This document shows, piece by piece, positions 48,921-57,176 of a DNA stretch of 64,000 nucleotides. The first letter of the stretch is position 1; each line of letters begins with the position of its first letter. The notes under the pieces were generated by a model. It worked only from the letters and a program-made list of their open reading frames with translations. It made no database searches and was not told the DNA's origin. The translations under genes and the position numbers were made by a program. Source of the stretch: Bacteroidaceae bacterium (GTDB lineage: Bacteria > Bacteroidota > Bacteroidia > Bacteroidales > Bacteroidaceae); assembly GCA_024693505.1 (NCBI GenBank), contig JAILKU010000001.1:1-64000 (forward strand), written 5' to 3'.

Positions 48921-51917
48921 GTGAGAAAACAATTTTCCAGGCTTGTTTCCGTAGCCATTCTTGCCGCGGCAGGCTATATACTGAGTTCCTGCACCGGTTC
49001 CGATATGCCGGGTGTGAGTGATTACAATGTCGTATGGGACAGTCCCTCGGAGAATGCTGCAGGCAGCATGCCTATTGGCAACGGCGAGGTGGGTGCCAAC
49101 TTCTGGGTGGAGCCTTCAGGCGACATGGTGTTCTACATCTCCCGCACCGATGCCTGGAGCGAGACGGGCGAGCTGTACAAACTGGGGCGCATCCGGATAA
49201 GCACAAAGCCCGCCATCACCTCGGCCGGCGATTTCTGCCAGACACTGGATCTCAGGAACGGGCGCATCAACCTGCGCGGTGCCGGCATGGACCTCAGCTT
49301 CTTCATCGACAGCGATTCGCCCACCATCTATCTGACGGGTTCGTCCGCTACGCCCGTTGAGGCGTCTGTGAAGGCCGAAGTATGGCGCACCAGGGAAGAG
49401 TATGTCGGGCAGCACGACATACTGCGCTCGGCAAACGGCTATCCCGACCCCGAGGTCTTCAAGGTATATCCCGACCATGTCCTGAATGAAAAGGATGCGC
49501 TGATGATCTACCATCATAACAAGTGCTCTTTCTACGATGAGGTGCTGGACGCTGAGGGCATTGAGATAGAAGACCGAGCAGCCTACGACCCCTTCATGAA
49601 CCGCTGCTTCGGCTATCGCATCCAAGGAACGGGGATGGAAAAGGTCAGTTCCCAGGATTTGTGCACCTCGGCACCCACAAAGCATATCGACATTCGCATT
49701 CCTACCTTCAGCGGCATCTTCCATAATGCCTCCAAACGCGTGGCAGAGATGCAAGGGCTGACGGCATCCGCCGCACCTGCCGGGGAGGCCATGAAACGCA
49801 CAGCCCGGTTCTGGAATGAGTTTTGGGACCGCAGCTACATCTATGTTCAGACATCATGCGACGAAGACCTGGCCTTCCGCATCAACTCCTCCTACATCCT
49901 GCAGCGGTGGATACAGGCCTGCGGAGGGCGGGGCAACTACCCCATCAAGTTCAACGGCTCCATCTTTACCGTAGATCCCCCGCTGACGAATGCTGCTGAG
50001 AACCACTCACCCGACTATCGCAGGTGGGGCGGCGACTTCTGGTGGCAGAACACGCGCCTGAACTACCATCCCATGCTGAAGAGCGGCGACTACGACATGA
50101 TGAAACCGCTCTTCGAGCACTACTTCCGCAACCTGCCCATGATGAAGGCCAACGCCCGGGCACTGGCCGGAGTGGATGGCGCCCTGAGCCCTGAGACAGC
50201 TACGGTGTACGGCACCTACAGCTATACCGACTATACCTTTCACGGTCAGCAGGTTGAGAAGTTTGCCAGCAACCCCTACATCCGCTACCACTGGGATTCC
50301 AGCGTGGAGATGATATCCCTGATGCTCGACTACTACGATTACACCCGGGATGCCGAGTTCGTAGGCAGCCGGCTCGTCCCGTATGCCCGGGAGATGCTGA
50401 AGTTCTACAGGAATTTCTATGGACGCGATGACAAGGGCAAGCTCGTCATCAGCCCCACACAGTCGCTGGAGACCTACTGGTATGACGTGGTGAACGACAT
50501 GCCCACCGTAGCCGGCCTCCGGGACGTGGTGCCCCGACTGCTCGCCCTGCCAAAGCATTTGAGCACTCCCGAAGACATAGCGCTCTGGAAAGAGATGAGC
50601 GACATCATGCCCGAATTGCCCACGAAGGAGATGAACGGCAAGACGCAGTTTGCTCCCGCCGAACGGTTCAATCCGCAGCGCACCAATGTGGAGAACCCCC
50701 GCCTCTATCCCGTCTTCCCCTTCCACCTGTGCAACATCAGCACAGACAACCTGCAGATGGGCATTGATTCCTACTGGGACCGCGAGGCGAGGGACGACTT
50801 CGGATGGAGCCAGGACGGTCAGGAGGCCGCTCGCCTGGGACTGACAGACGAGGCGGTGCGCCTGCTGGATATTCACACCCGGAACAGCAACCCCAACTTC
50901 CGCTTCCGGGCCATCTGGGGACCCAACTACGACTGGACACCCGACCAGGACCACGGGGCAAGCCTGCTGATGATACTACAGGACATGGTGCTCCAGACAT
51001 GGAACGACAAGGACTATCTCCTGCCCGCATTCCCCAAGAACTGGGGTGTGAAGTACAGGCTCCACTCCCATGCCGGACGTATCGTGGAGGGAGAATACAA
51101 CTGGAAGAAAACTCCCGGACACCACTTCGCAGATGGCATCTGCATCGAATGCGGAGAACCCGACCCAGCCTTTCTGCCCGTAGCGGACGGCTGGTATGAG
51201 GTGGGCACTCCCGCACAGCTCCAGTTCATATCCAACCTCGTGAACAAGGGAAGGAGAGACATCAAGGTCCGTCTGACAGCCGACATCGACCTGAGCGGCA
51301 TCAGCTATTTCCCACCGATCGGGAAACTGTATTGGCCCAACGGCCCCATGCAGTCCTTCGGCGGCATCTTCGACGGGCAGGGCCACATTATCTGTAATCT
51401 GAGTATCGACAAGGATGATGCCGGTGCAGAAACAGGCCTGTTCGGTCGTCTGGACGGCGCGACCGTCCGGAACCTCGGCATCGTGAACGCCACCATCAAG
51501 AACTCCTCCGCCCTGCGTGCCGGTGTGCTCGGCGGATGCGCCGTCAATTCAAGAATTGCCAACTGTTTCACCGCAGGCGACATCCAGATGGAGAACTGCA
51601 TCTGCAGCCTCAACAACAGGAACGGAGACGGTCTGTTCGGCCTGATAGCCTCCGGGACTGAAATAACCGACTGCTACACCACCTACGGCACGATAGGCTA
51701 CGAAGACCCGGGCAACACGATTGCAAACTGCTACTGGGGCGAGGAGGCCGTTTCGGAGGCTCCCACCGGCGAACTCTGCTATAAGTTGAACGAAGGACGC
51801 ACAGAAGACATTGTTTGGCATCAGACCTTAGGCGAGGATGCGTACCCCATACCGAATGCTTCGCACATGCCTGTCATTAAAAACGAGGACGGCAGCTATG
51901 GGAACACCGGCACTTGA
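48921..51917 (+). CDS. DUF5703/GH95-like lipoprotein with a GLUG-type C-terminus
   Basis: 998 residues with a GTG start. The N-terminus ends in a lipobox (YILSSC). Residues about 30-290 are DUF5703-like (VVWDSPSENAAGSMPIGNGEVGANFW, ISRTDAWSETGELYKLGRIRI), a supersandwich like that of GH95 fucosidases. Residues about 300-720 are the alpha/alpha barrel (YNWKKTP...GGNYPIKFNGSIFTVD, RRWGGDFWWQNTRLNYHPML, NLQMGIDSYWDREARDDFGWSQDGQEAARLG). The C-terminal part (about 760-960) shows GLUG-like turns (DGQGHIICNLSIDKDDAGAETGLFGRLDGATVRNLGIVNA), unusual on a glycosidase. It follows the GH92 gene, so it probably acts on the same glycan. Confidence 0.8.
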   Translation: MRKQFSRLVSVAILAAAGYILSSCTGSDMPGVSDYNVVWDSPSENAAGSMPIGNGEVGANFWVEPSGDMVFYISRTDAWSETGELYKLGRIRISTKPAITSAGDFCQTLDLRNGRINLRGAGMDLSFFIDSDSPTIYLTGSSATPVEASVKAEVWRTREEYVGQHDILRSANGYPDPEVFKVYPDHVLNEKDALMIYHHNKCSFYDEVLDAEGIEIEDRAAYDPFMNRCFGYRIQGTGMEKVSSQDLCTSAPTKHIDIRIPTFSGIFHNASKRVAEMQGLTASAAPAGEAMKRTARFWNEFWDRSYIYVQTSCDEDLAFRINSSYILQRWIQACGGRGNYPIKFNGSIFTVDPPLTNAAENHSPDYRRWGGDFWWQNTRLNYHPMLKSGDYDMMKPLFEHYFRNLPMMKANARALAGVDGALSPETATVYGTYSYTDYTFHGQQVEKFASNPYIRYHWDSSVEMISLMLDYYDYTRDAEFVGSRLVPYAREMLKFYRNFYGRDDKGKLVISPTQSLETYWYDVVNDMPTVAGLRDVVPRLLALPKHLSTPEDIALWKEMSDIMPELPTKEMNGKTQFAPAERFNPQRTNVENPRLYPVFPFHLCNISTDNLQMGIDSYWDREARDDFGWSQDGQEAARLGLTDEAVRLLDIHTRNSNPNFRFRAIWGPNYDWTPDQDHGASLLMILQDMVLQTWNDKDYLLPAFPKNWGVKYRLHSHAGRIVEGEYNWKKTPGHHFADGICIECGEPDPAFLPVADGWYEVGTPAQLQFISNLVNKGRRDIKVRLTADIDLSGISYFPPIGKLYWPNGPMQSFGGIFDGQGHIICNLSIDKDDAGAETGLFGRLDGATVRNLGIVNATIKNSSALRAGVLGGCAVNSRIANCFTAGDIQMENCICSLNNRNGDGLFGLIASGTEITDCYTTYGTIGYEDPGNTIANCYWGEEAVSEAPTGELCYKLNEGRTEDIVWHQTLGEDAYPIPNASHMPVIKNEDGSYGNTGT

Positions 51918-51987
51918 CGGCACGGGAAAACGGATGGCAGGAAGCAAGTGTCCGATGTCGGATCACCAATACTTGAAATAGGAATTT
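51918..51987. other. Gap between the GH95-like gene and the right inverted repeat
   Basis: About 70 bases without clear features before the CCCAAATGCAATAAGTGCAA edge at 51988, where similarity to the left repeat begins. The whole gene-free stretch continues to 53317. Confidence 0.5.
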
Positions 51988-52105
51988 CCCAAATGCAATA
52001 AGTGCAATAACTGCAAAAAGTGCAATAAGTTTTCTTTAGAGAGTGGCAACGGCGCCAGCCACTCTCCCCTCCTCTCGGGAGGGGCTGGGGGAGGGTCTTT
52101 TTCTT

Positions 52106-52142
52106 ACGCGAGGCGGGTCTAGTAAAATTTACACCCGGGTCT
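52106..52142. repeat. TAGACCCGCCTCGCG motif, right inverted repeat copy
   Basis: Complement of TAGACCCGCCTCGCG preceded by complement of AGACCCGGGTGTAAATTTTAC, as in the left copy. Confidence 0.75.
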
Positions 52143-52295
52143 AGGTAAATTTACTGCCGCCGTCTGTAGAGAGACTTTGTTTGTATCATTAAGTCAAAGA
52201 ACACTGGTTATATGGTAACCGACCTTTTTTGGATATGTGGGGAAGCTCTGATGTTGTCCGGACTAAGTCGAGCCGCCGTCCACGTTTTTCTGGTG

Positions 52296-52303
52296 CAAAG
52301 GTA
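52296..52303 (-). promoter_or_regulatory. -7 box inside the right inverted repeat
   Basis: Minus-strand TACCTTTG, followed by the conserved CACCAGAAAAACGTGGACGG. A second box, TATCTTTG, is at 52445-52438 on the same strand, so this copy has two promoter cores to the left copy's one. Confidence 0.5.
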
Positions 52304-52320
52304 CAACATTTATTTTGCGC

Positions 52321-52515
52321 GATGCACTAAACTGCACTAAACTGCACTATACTGCACTAAACTGCACGATATTGCACTAAACTGCGCTAAACTGCACTTT
52401 ACTGCAGGGTATTGCAGTTTTTGCTTCATTCGCGGTGCAAAGATACAACAGTTTTTTTGCGCGAGGAGCGATACGGCGCGATATGGAACGATATGGAACG
52501 ATAAGGCGCGATAAC
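52321..52515. repeat. Two phased 10-bp repeat arrays, right copy
   Basis: 52321-52420 holds ten exact 10-bp units (ACTGCACTAA and variants). 52461-52515 holds about five units (GATATGGAAC, GATACGGCGC and variants). Each array lies upstream of a minus-strand -7 box. Unit sequence differs from the left copy (GTGCAGTATC), but the 10-bp phase is the same. Confidence 0.85.
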
Positions 52516-53317
52516 ACTGCAAAAAACAGAATTTTTGCAGTTATTGCAGTTATTGCAGTTATTGCATTTGGGTATGTCGCTAAATTATATAAAAATATAA
52601 TTACATATGGATATATATTTTTGTATTATATTAGCGGAAAATGGAAAGTCGGCGATTTGCAAAGTGCAATAACTGCAAACTTTGCAAAAAACAATGCGCC
52701 CTAGCAAGACACATCTTGCTATGTATGCCATTTAGGGTAAAAAGCTAATACTCTGATTATGTTATAGTTGAGACGCTAGTGTGAAAAATATTTACATAAA
52801 ACAGGCATGGGCTCTTTCGTCTGCATAAAAAAATCTTTACATGAAAAATGCCGTGAAAATAGCCAAATGGCTCAAAAAAGTGGCAGAAAACATAAACTTT
52901 AAGGTCCAAATAAAGAAAGGAAATGAAGGAAAATATCTTCTGAAGTGGGAAATAAACCATCATCAAATGTGAGTAAATATCCGCGTTTTTCGTGTTTTTC
53001 GCCCGTTTTCGGCATAAAATAACGGGATTAATGGATGATTAACGGGCGATTAATGATAATTATACGTTTCAAAATAGACATTAATTGCCGTTAATGAGCC
53101 ATTAATTGACCTTTAATTGACGAATATGGGTATAGACTTTGACGGCAAAAGCCAAGCTTTCCTTTATTTCGGGACCTAAAAGACGGTACTCGGAATCCAT
53201 TCAATCTATGCCAGGGTTAAGGCAGAAACCATTCAACTTTTCCAGGGAAGGACGGTCGCGCGCTACCGGATTATTCGCAGGCAGTAGGCCATTTAATAAT
53301 GGTGCTACAACGGGCAG

Positions 53318-53785
53318 CTAATCCTCGGCAGGTTGCTTTACCTGGCGCTTCAGGCTGAGATTGTTGCGGATGAACTGGCCTGCAGCCATGATGGGCAGGA
53401 CTACGCGAGGGAAACCGGCCTCCTCGGTACGGACGGCCAGGATGCCACGGGTGGCACCGATGGTGATGTCGGCCATGTACTGCACCAGTCCGGCGGGAAG
53501 AACCCACTCGTCGCCCTGCAGATTGTACATGGCGCTCCACCCCTCGCGCGCAAACTCGAAGACGGCCTGCACACTCATGATGAGCTGGGTGATGTCGTTC
53601 TTCTTATACTCGAAATGAGCCGTACAGCGTACGATGCGCTTGTCCGTCTCGCTGTTGAACTGTATCTGGTTCGTGATCTGCAGCTCGCCTTCGGGCCACT
53701 CGTTTGTAAGCGTAGCAAACTGAAGCTGCCTGACATCCAGCAGGCGGAACTGCACCTGTATCTGCTTCTGATTCTTATTTTCCAT
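53318..53785 (-). CDS. SecB-like chaperone homologue (tentative)
   Basis: 155 residues, the usual SecB size. A beta-rich N-terminal half (VQFRLLDVRQLQFATL, LQITNQIQFNSETDKRIVRCTAHFEYKKN) is followed by LPAGLVQYMADITIGATRGILAVRTEEAGFPRVVLPIMAAGQF. This has the same order as the SecB end (PYARE.I..L...GGFPPL.L.P.NF). A SecB-fold export chaperone is inferred from this pattern and from the secDF gene next door. Identity is too low to be sure; a hypothetical SecB-fold protein with another job is possible. The start at 53785 is chosen because the longer frame begins inside the secDF terminator. Confidence 0.6.
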   Translation of the reverse strand: MENKNQKQIQVQFRLLDVRQLQFATLTNEWPEGELQITNQIQFNSETDKRIVRCTAHFEYKKNDITQLIMSVQAVFEFAREGWSAMYNLQGDEWVLPAGLVQYMADITIGATRGILAVRTEEAGFPRVVLPIMAAGQFIRNNLSLKRQVKQPAED

Positions 53786-53827
53786 ACATTTTCTCTCTTT
53801 AAACTTTGTACTTTTGAACCCCATGAT

Positions 53828-53863
53828 AAAAAACCGGGCACCCCTCAACGATGAGGAGTGCCC
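53828..53863 (-). terminator. Rho-independent terminator of secDF
   Basis: GGGCAC.CCTC..GAGG.GTGCCC (53836-53863) forms a 10-11-pair stem, followed on the minus strand by CGG and a six-base T-run (complement of 53828-53833). It lies 120 bases after the secDF stop and just before the SecB-like gene. Confidence 0.85.
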
Positions 53864-53982
53864 TGCGTTATATTCAGTATCCCTTAGCCCGCGGCAAATA
53901 TCATAGACGGATAACCTCTCTTAACTCGCACGCGTACATTATAATATATATTATACTATGCTATGCCAGGATACACTCCAAG

Positions 53983-56900
53983 TTATTTCTTCTCAGCCAC
54001 CTCGTTCTCCTTAATGCTGCGGCCCATAGTCAGGTAGGCAGTAGGAGCTGCGATGAAGATGGACGAGCACGTACCAAAGATAACACCCAGAATCATGGCG
54101 AAGGCGAAGCTGCGGATGCTGGCGCCGCCCAGGCAGAAGATAACGGCCAGTACGATGAACGTGCTGACAGAGGTGTTGATTGTACGGTTCAGGGTGCTGT
54201 TCAGCGAAATATTGAACAGTTCCTGACGGTCGCGCTTGGGGAACAGGCCAATGAACTCGCGGATACGGTCGAACACCACCACCTTATCGTTGATGGAGTA
54301 ACCGATAGCCGTCAGCACAGCACCGATGAACGTCTGGTCGATCTCCAGGCTGAAGGGCAGAATGCCCCACCAGATGGCGTACATACCCAGGATGAGGATG
54401 ATGTCGACAATCAGAGCCGTTATGGCGCCCACGGAGAAGGCGAAGTTGCGGAAACGGATGAGGATGTAGACGAAGATGGCGATAAAGGCCAAGATGACGC
54501 TGATGATAGCGCCGCGAGTGATATCCTCGGCCACAGAGGGTCCTACCTTCTGGCTGCTGATGATGGAGCCACCGGCACGCTCGTCGCGGTTGATGAAGTT
54601 CTCCAGGGTCAGGTCGGAAGACAGCAGGTTGCCGCCCTTGAGCACGTTGAACAGTTTCTCTTCAATCTCGCTGTCCACCTCTATAGCATCCTCTTCAATA
54701 CGGTAGTTTGTGCTGATACGGATGGTCTTGCCCTCGGTACCCAATGCAATAGCGCTGGTGTTGCTCTCGGGGAAGGCATCGTCCAGCAGGCCACGGATGG
54801 TCTCGGGACTTACCTCGTTCTCGAAGAGCACGACGAAGTTACGACCACCAGTGAAGTCGATACTCTTACTGAAGCCACGAACCAGCATGAAGCCTATGCT
54901 GATGAGAGCCAGCACACCGAAGATGGCGAAGCTCTTCTTGTAGGCACTCATGAACTTGTATGTGGGGTTCTGGAAGGATATCTTCTTGCCAATAGCCGTC
55001 TGGAAGGTCAGGTTAAGCCACTTGTCGCGATCCATCATCTGCGTGTAAACGACGCGGGTCAGGAACACAGCGGTGAAGAAGCTGACACAGATACCGATGA
55101 GCAATGTGGTGGCGAAGCCGCGGATGGGTCCCGTACCGAAGTAGTACAGGATGATAGCGGTAATGACGCTGGTAACGTTAGAGTCCAGAATGGCGCTGAA
55201 GGCATTGCTGTAACCGGCACTTAGTGCCTCGCGTACCTTCTTGCCGGCCTTCAGTTCCTCCTTTGTACGCTCATAGATAAGCACGTTGGCATCCACAGCC
55301 ATACCCAGAGAAAGTACCATACCGGCAATACCGCTCATGGTCAGGGCTGCCTGGAAACTGGTCAGGATTCCTACGGTGAAGAACAGGTTCAGAATCAGGG
55401 CGCAGTTGGCAACCATACCGGGAATAAGGCCATACATGGTAATCATGTAGATCATCAGGATAACGAATGCGATAACGCAACTCCAGATACCCTGACGGAT
55501 GGACTCGGCACCCAGAGAGGGACCAACGATTTCCTCGCTCACGATCTTAGCAGGAGCGGGCATCTTACCTGACTTCAGCACATTGGCCAAGTCGCGGGTG
55601 TCCTCTGTCGTGAAGTGTCCAGTAATCTCGGAACGACCGCCTGTAATCTCATTCTGCACATTGGGTGCACTATATACGTTGTCATCCAATACGATTGCAA
55701 TGGCGCGGTTTACATTGGCACGCGTCAGGGCAGCCCAGCGGCGTGCACCATCGACGTTCATGCTCATGCTGACGCAAGGACGTCCATGCTGGTCGTATGA
55801 CTCGCTGGCATCAATTACTACATCGCCTTCCAGCGGAGCGCGACCATTGCGCTCAGTTACCTTAATGGCATAAAGTTCATAGATATTGGCACTACTGCCT
55901 TCACCAATACCCTTCACACCCCACTTCAAACGCAGGTCGGCAGGCAATACCTCCTTAGCCTCGGGGGTTTCCAGAAGAGCGGTCAGGTCGTCCATATCAC
56001 GCTTTGCAGCATAACCTACGGCGCAACCATAGGCGCCCTGAATGACCTGCAAGCGGCTCAGGATGGGGTGCTGGCGGTGTGCCTTCTCAATTTCCTCGGC
56101 ACTCATGGGAGAAGCGCTCTCGCCATCCTCTGCCTTAGAACCCAGCGCTTCGGCCAAGTCGCCCTTGGCAGCCTTGGCGCTATCAGCTGCTGCTTCCTCC
56201 TGAACGGGAGCAGCGGGAGTCTCGGCAACGGTCTCGCCTTCGGGAGCTTCCTGCTCCTCTATGCCGCTAAGTGCAGCAGCCAGCTTGCCATCTAACGTCA
56301 CAAGGAAAGGTACAATCTCCTGGGTGTTGTAGGTCTCCCAAAACTCCAGGTTGGCACTACCCTGCAAGAGCTTACGTACGCGTTCAGGCTCTTTCACACC
56401 AGGCATTTCCACCATGATGCGACCCTCCTGACCCTCGAGGGCCTGGATGTTGGGCTGTACTACGCCGAAACGGTCAATACGCGTGCGCAACACATTATAA
56501 GAATTATTGATTGCACTCTTCACTTCGTCGCGCAGCACGCTCTCTACCTGTGAGTCGGTGCTCTTGGTCGTCACCTTGTCGCGCAATTGCTGAGTGGCAA
56601 ACAACTCGGCCAGACTCTTTTGGGGAGCCAGCGCCTTGTAATCCTTGATAAACAGACTGATAAAATCATTTTGGCTGCTTGCAGCCTCGCTGGTCGCCTG
56701 TTCGACGGCCTTGCGAAAGTTTTCGTCGGTCTCCTCCTTGTGGTCAGAAAGTGCCTTCACTACATCGGGTACGCTCACTTCCAAGATGACGTTCATACCG
56801 CCCTTCAGGTCCAGACCCAGTCCGATACCCATCTCGCGGCATTCCTTCAGAGTCCACACATTTAAGTACACCCTGTTGTTAAGCAAGGAGTCCATGTAGT

Positions 56901-57045
56901 GGTCTGCAGCCACCTGTCCGTCTGTCAATGCCACCTTCTTGGCCTTGTTCTCGTAATGATTCGTCACCACGGAAAAACTCAGATAGAATAGGCAAACCAG
57001 CGTAAGCAGGAGTGCGAAAACCTTAACAAATCCTTTGTTTTGCAT
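53983..57045 (-). CDS. secDF: SecDF fused protein-export membrane protein
   Basis: 1020 residues, with SecD and SecF in one chain as usual in Bacteroidetes. An N-terminal membrane segment is followed by GLGLDLKGGMNVILEV (SecD D1), a large periplasmic P1 region, VGPSLGAESIRQG and five helices with MSGIAGMVLSLGMAVDANVLIYERTKEEL. The SecF half starts about residue 665 with IDFTGGRNFVV, SIISSQKVGPSVAEDITRGA and YSINDKVVVFDRIRE. It uses proton-motive force to complete secretion through SecYEG. P1 contains a low-complexity acidic insert of about 60 residues (EAPEGETVAETPAAPVQEEA onward), likely a flexible loop. Confidence 0.97.
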   Translation of the reverse strand: MQNKGFVKVFALLLTLVCLFYLSFSVVTNHYENKAKKVALTDGQVAADHYMDSLLNNRVYLNVWTLKECREMGIGLGLDLKGGMNVILEVSVPDVVKALSDHKEETDENFRKAVEQATSEAASSQNDFISLFIKDYKALAPQKSLAELFATQQLRDKVTTKSTDSQVESVLRDEVKSAINNSYNVLRTRIDRFGVVQPNIQALEGQEGRIMVEMPGVKEPERVRKLLQGSANLEFWETYNTQEIVPFLVTLDGKLAAALSGIEEQEAPEGETVAETPAAPVQEEAAADSAKAAKGDLAEALGSKAEDGESASPMSAEEIEKAHRQHPILSRLQVIQGAYGCAVGYAAKRDMDDLTALLETPEAKEVLPADLRLKWGVKGIGEGSSANIYELYAIKVTERNGRAPLEGDVVIDASESYDQHGRPCVSMSMNVDGARRWAALTRANVNRAIAIVLDDNVYSAPNVQNEITGGRSEITGHFTTEDTRDLANVLKSGKMPAPAKIVSEEIVGPSLGAESIRQGIWSCVIAFVILMIYMITMYGLIPGMVANCALILNLFFTVGILTSFQAALTMSGIAGMVLSLGMAVDANVLIYERTKEELKAGKKVREALSAGYSNAFSAILDSNVTSVITAIILYYFGTGPIRGFATTLLIGICVSFFTAVFLTRVVYTQMMDRDKWLNLTFQTAIGKKISFQNPTYKFMSAYKKSFAIFGVLALISIGFMLVRGFSKSIDFTGGRNFVVLFENEVSPETIRGLLDDAFPESNTSAIALGTEGKTIRISTNYRIEEDAIEVDSEIEEKLFNVLKGGNLLSSDLTLENFINRDERAGGSIISSQKVGPSVAEDITRGAIISVILAFIAIFVYILIRFRNFAFSVGAITALIVDIILILGMYAIWWGILPFSLEIDQTFIGAVLTAIGYSINDKVVVFDRIREFIGLFPKRDRQELFNISLNSTLNRTINTSVSTFIVLAVIFCLGGASIRSFAFAMILGVIFGTCSSIFIAAPTAYLTMGRSIKENEVAEKK

Positions 57046-57112
57046 TGTTTAAAATTATTTATTTTGTTGTTATTTTATTGTCTTTTAATACGGTAATGCG
57101 CTAAATAGCGTG

Positions 57113-57120
57113 CAAAGATA
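57113..57120 (-). promoter_or_regulatory. -7 box of secDF
   Basis: Minus-strand TATCTTTG, exact TAnnTTTG, about 68 bases before the secDF start. A -33 box is not obvious. Confidence 0.5.
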
Positions 57121-57176
57121 TGTATTTTTTGGGACATCCGTAGTCTTTTGCACGATTTTCTTTATAAAAAAATGTT

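Larger units (their letters stand above)
51988..53255. repeat. Long inverted repeat, right copy (pairs with 31250-32525)
   Basis: Read on the minus strand it matches the left copy from CCGTCCTTCCC (53255) through the ATTAAT-rich part, the TATGTATGCC/GCATACATA region and the CCGACTTTCC segment. It then runs through TGCAATAAC 9-mers, two arrays of 10-bp repeats and the conserved CACCAGAAAAACGTGGACGG segment to the TGCATTTGGG edge. It lacks the about 110-base insertion of the left copy and has a longer array region. The two copies bracket 19.46 kb. Confidence 0.88.

Noticed and set aside
52757-52966. A 69-codon frame inside the right inverted repeat
   Set aside because: In the left copy the same frame is interrupted and its sequence is not kept as protein, so the region is treated as non-coding.
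31250-53255. A composite transposon or integrative element
   Set aside because: No transposase, integrase, relaxase or target duplication was found at the repeat ends, and the interior is housekeeping in character.
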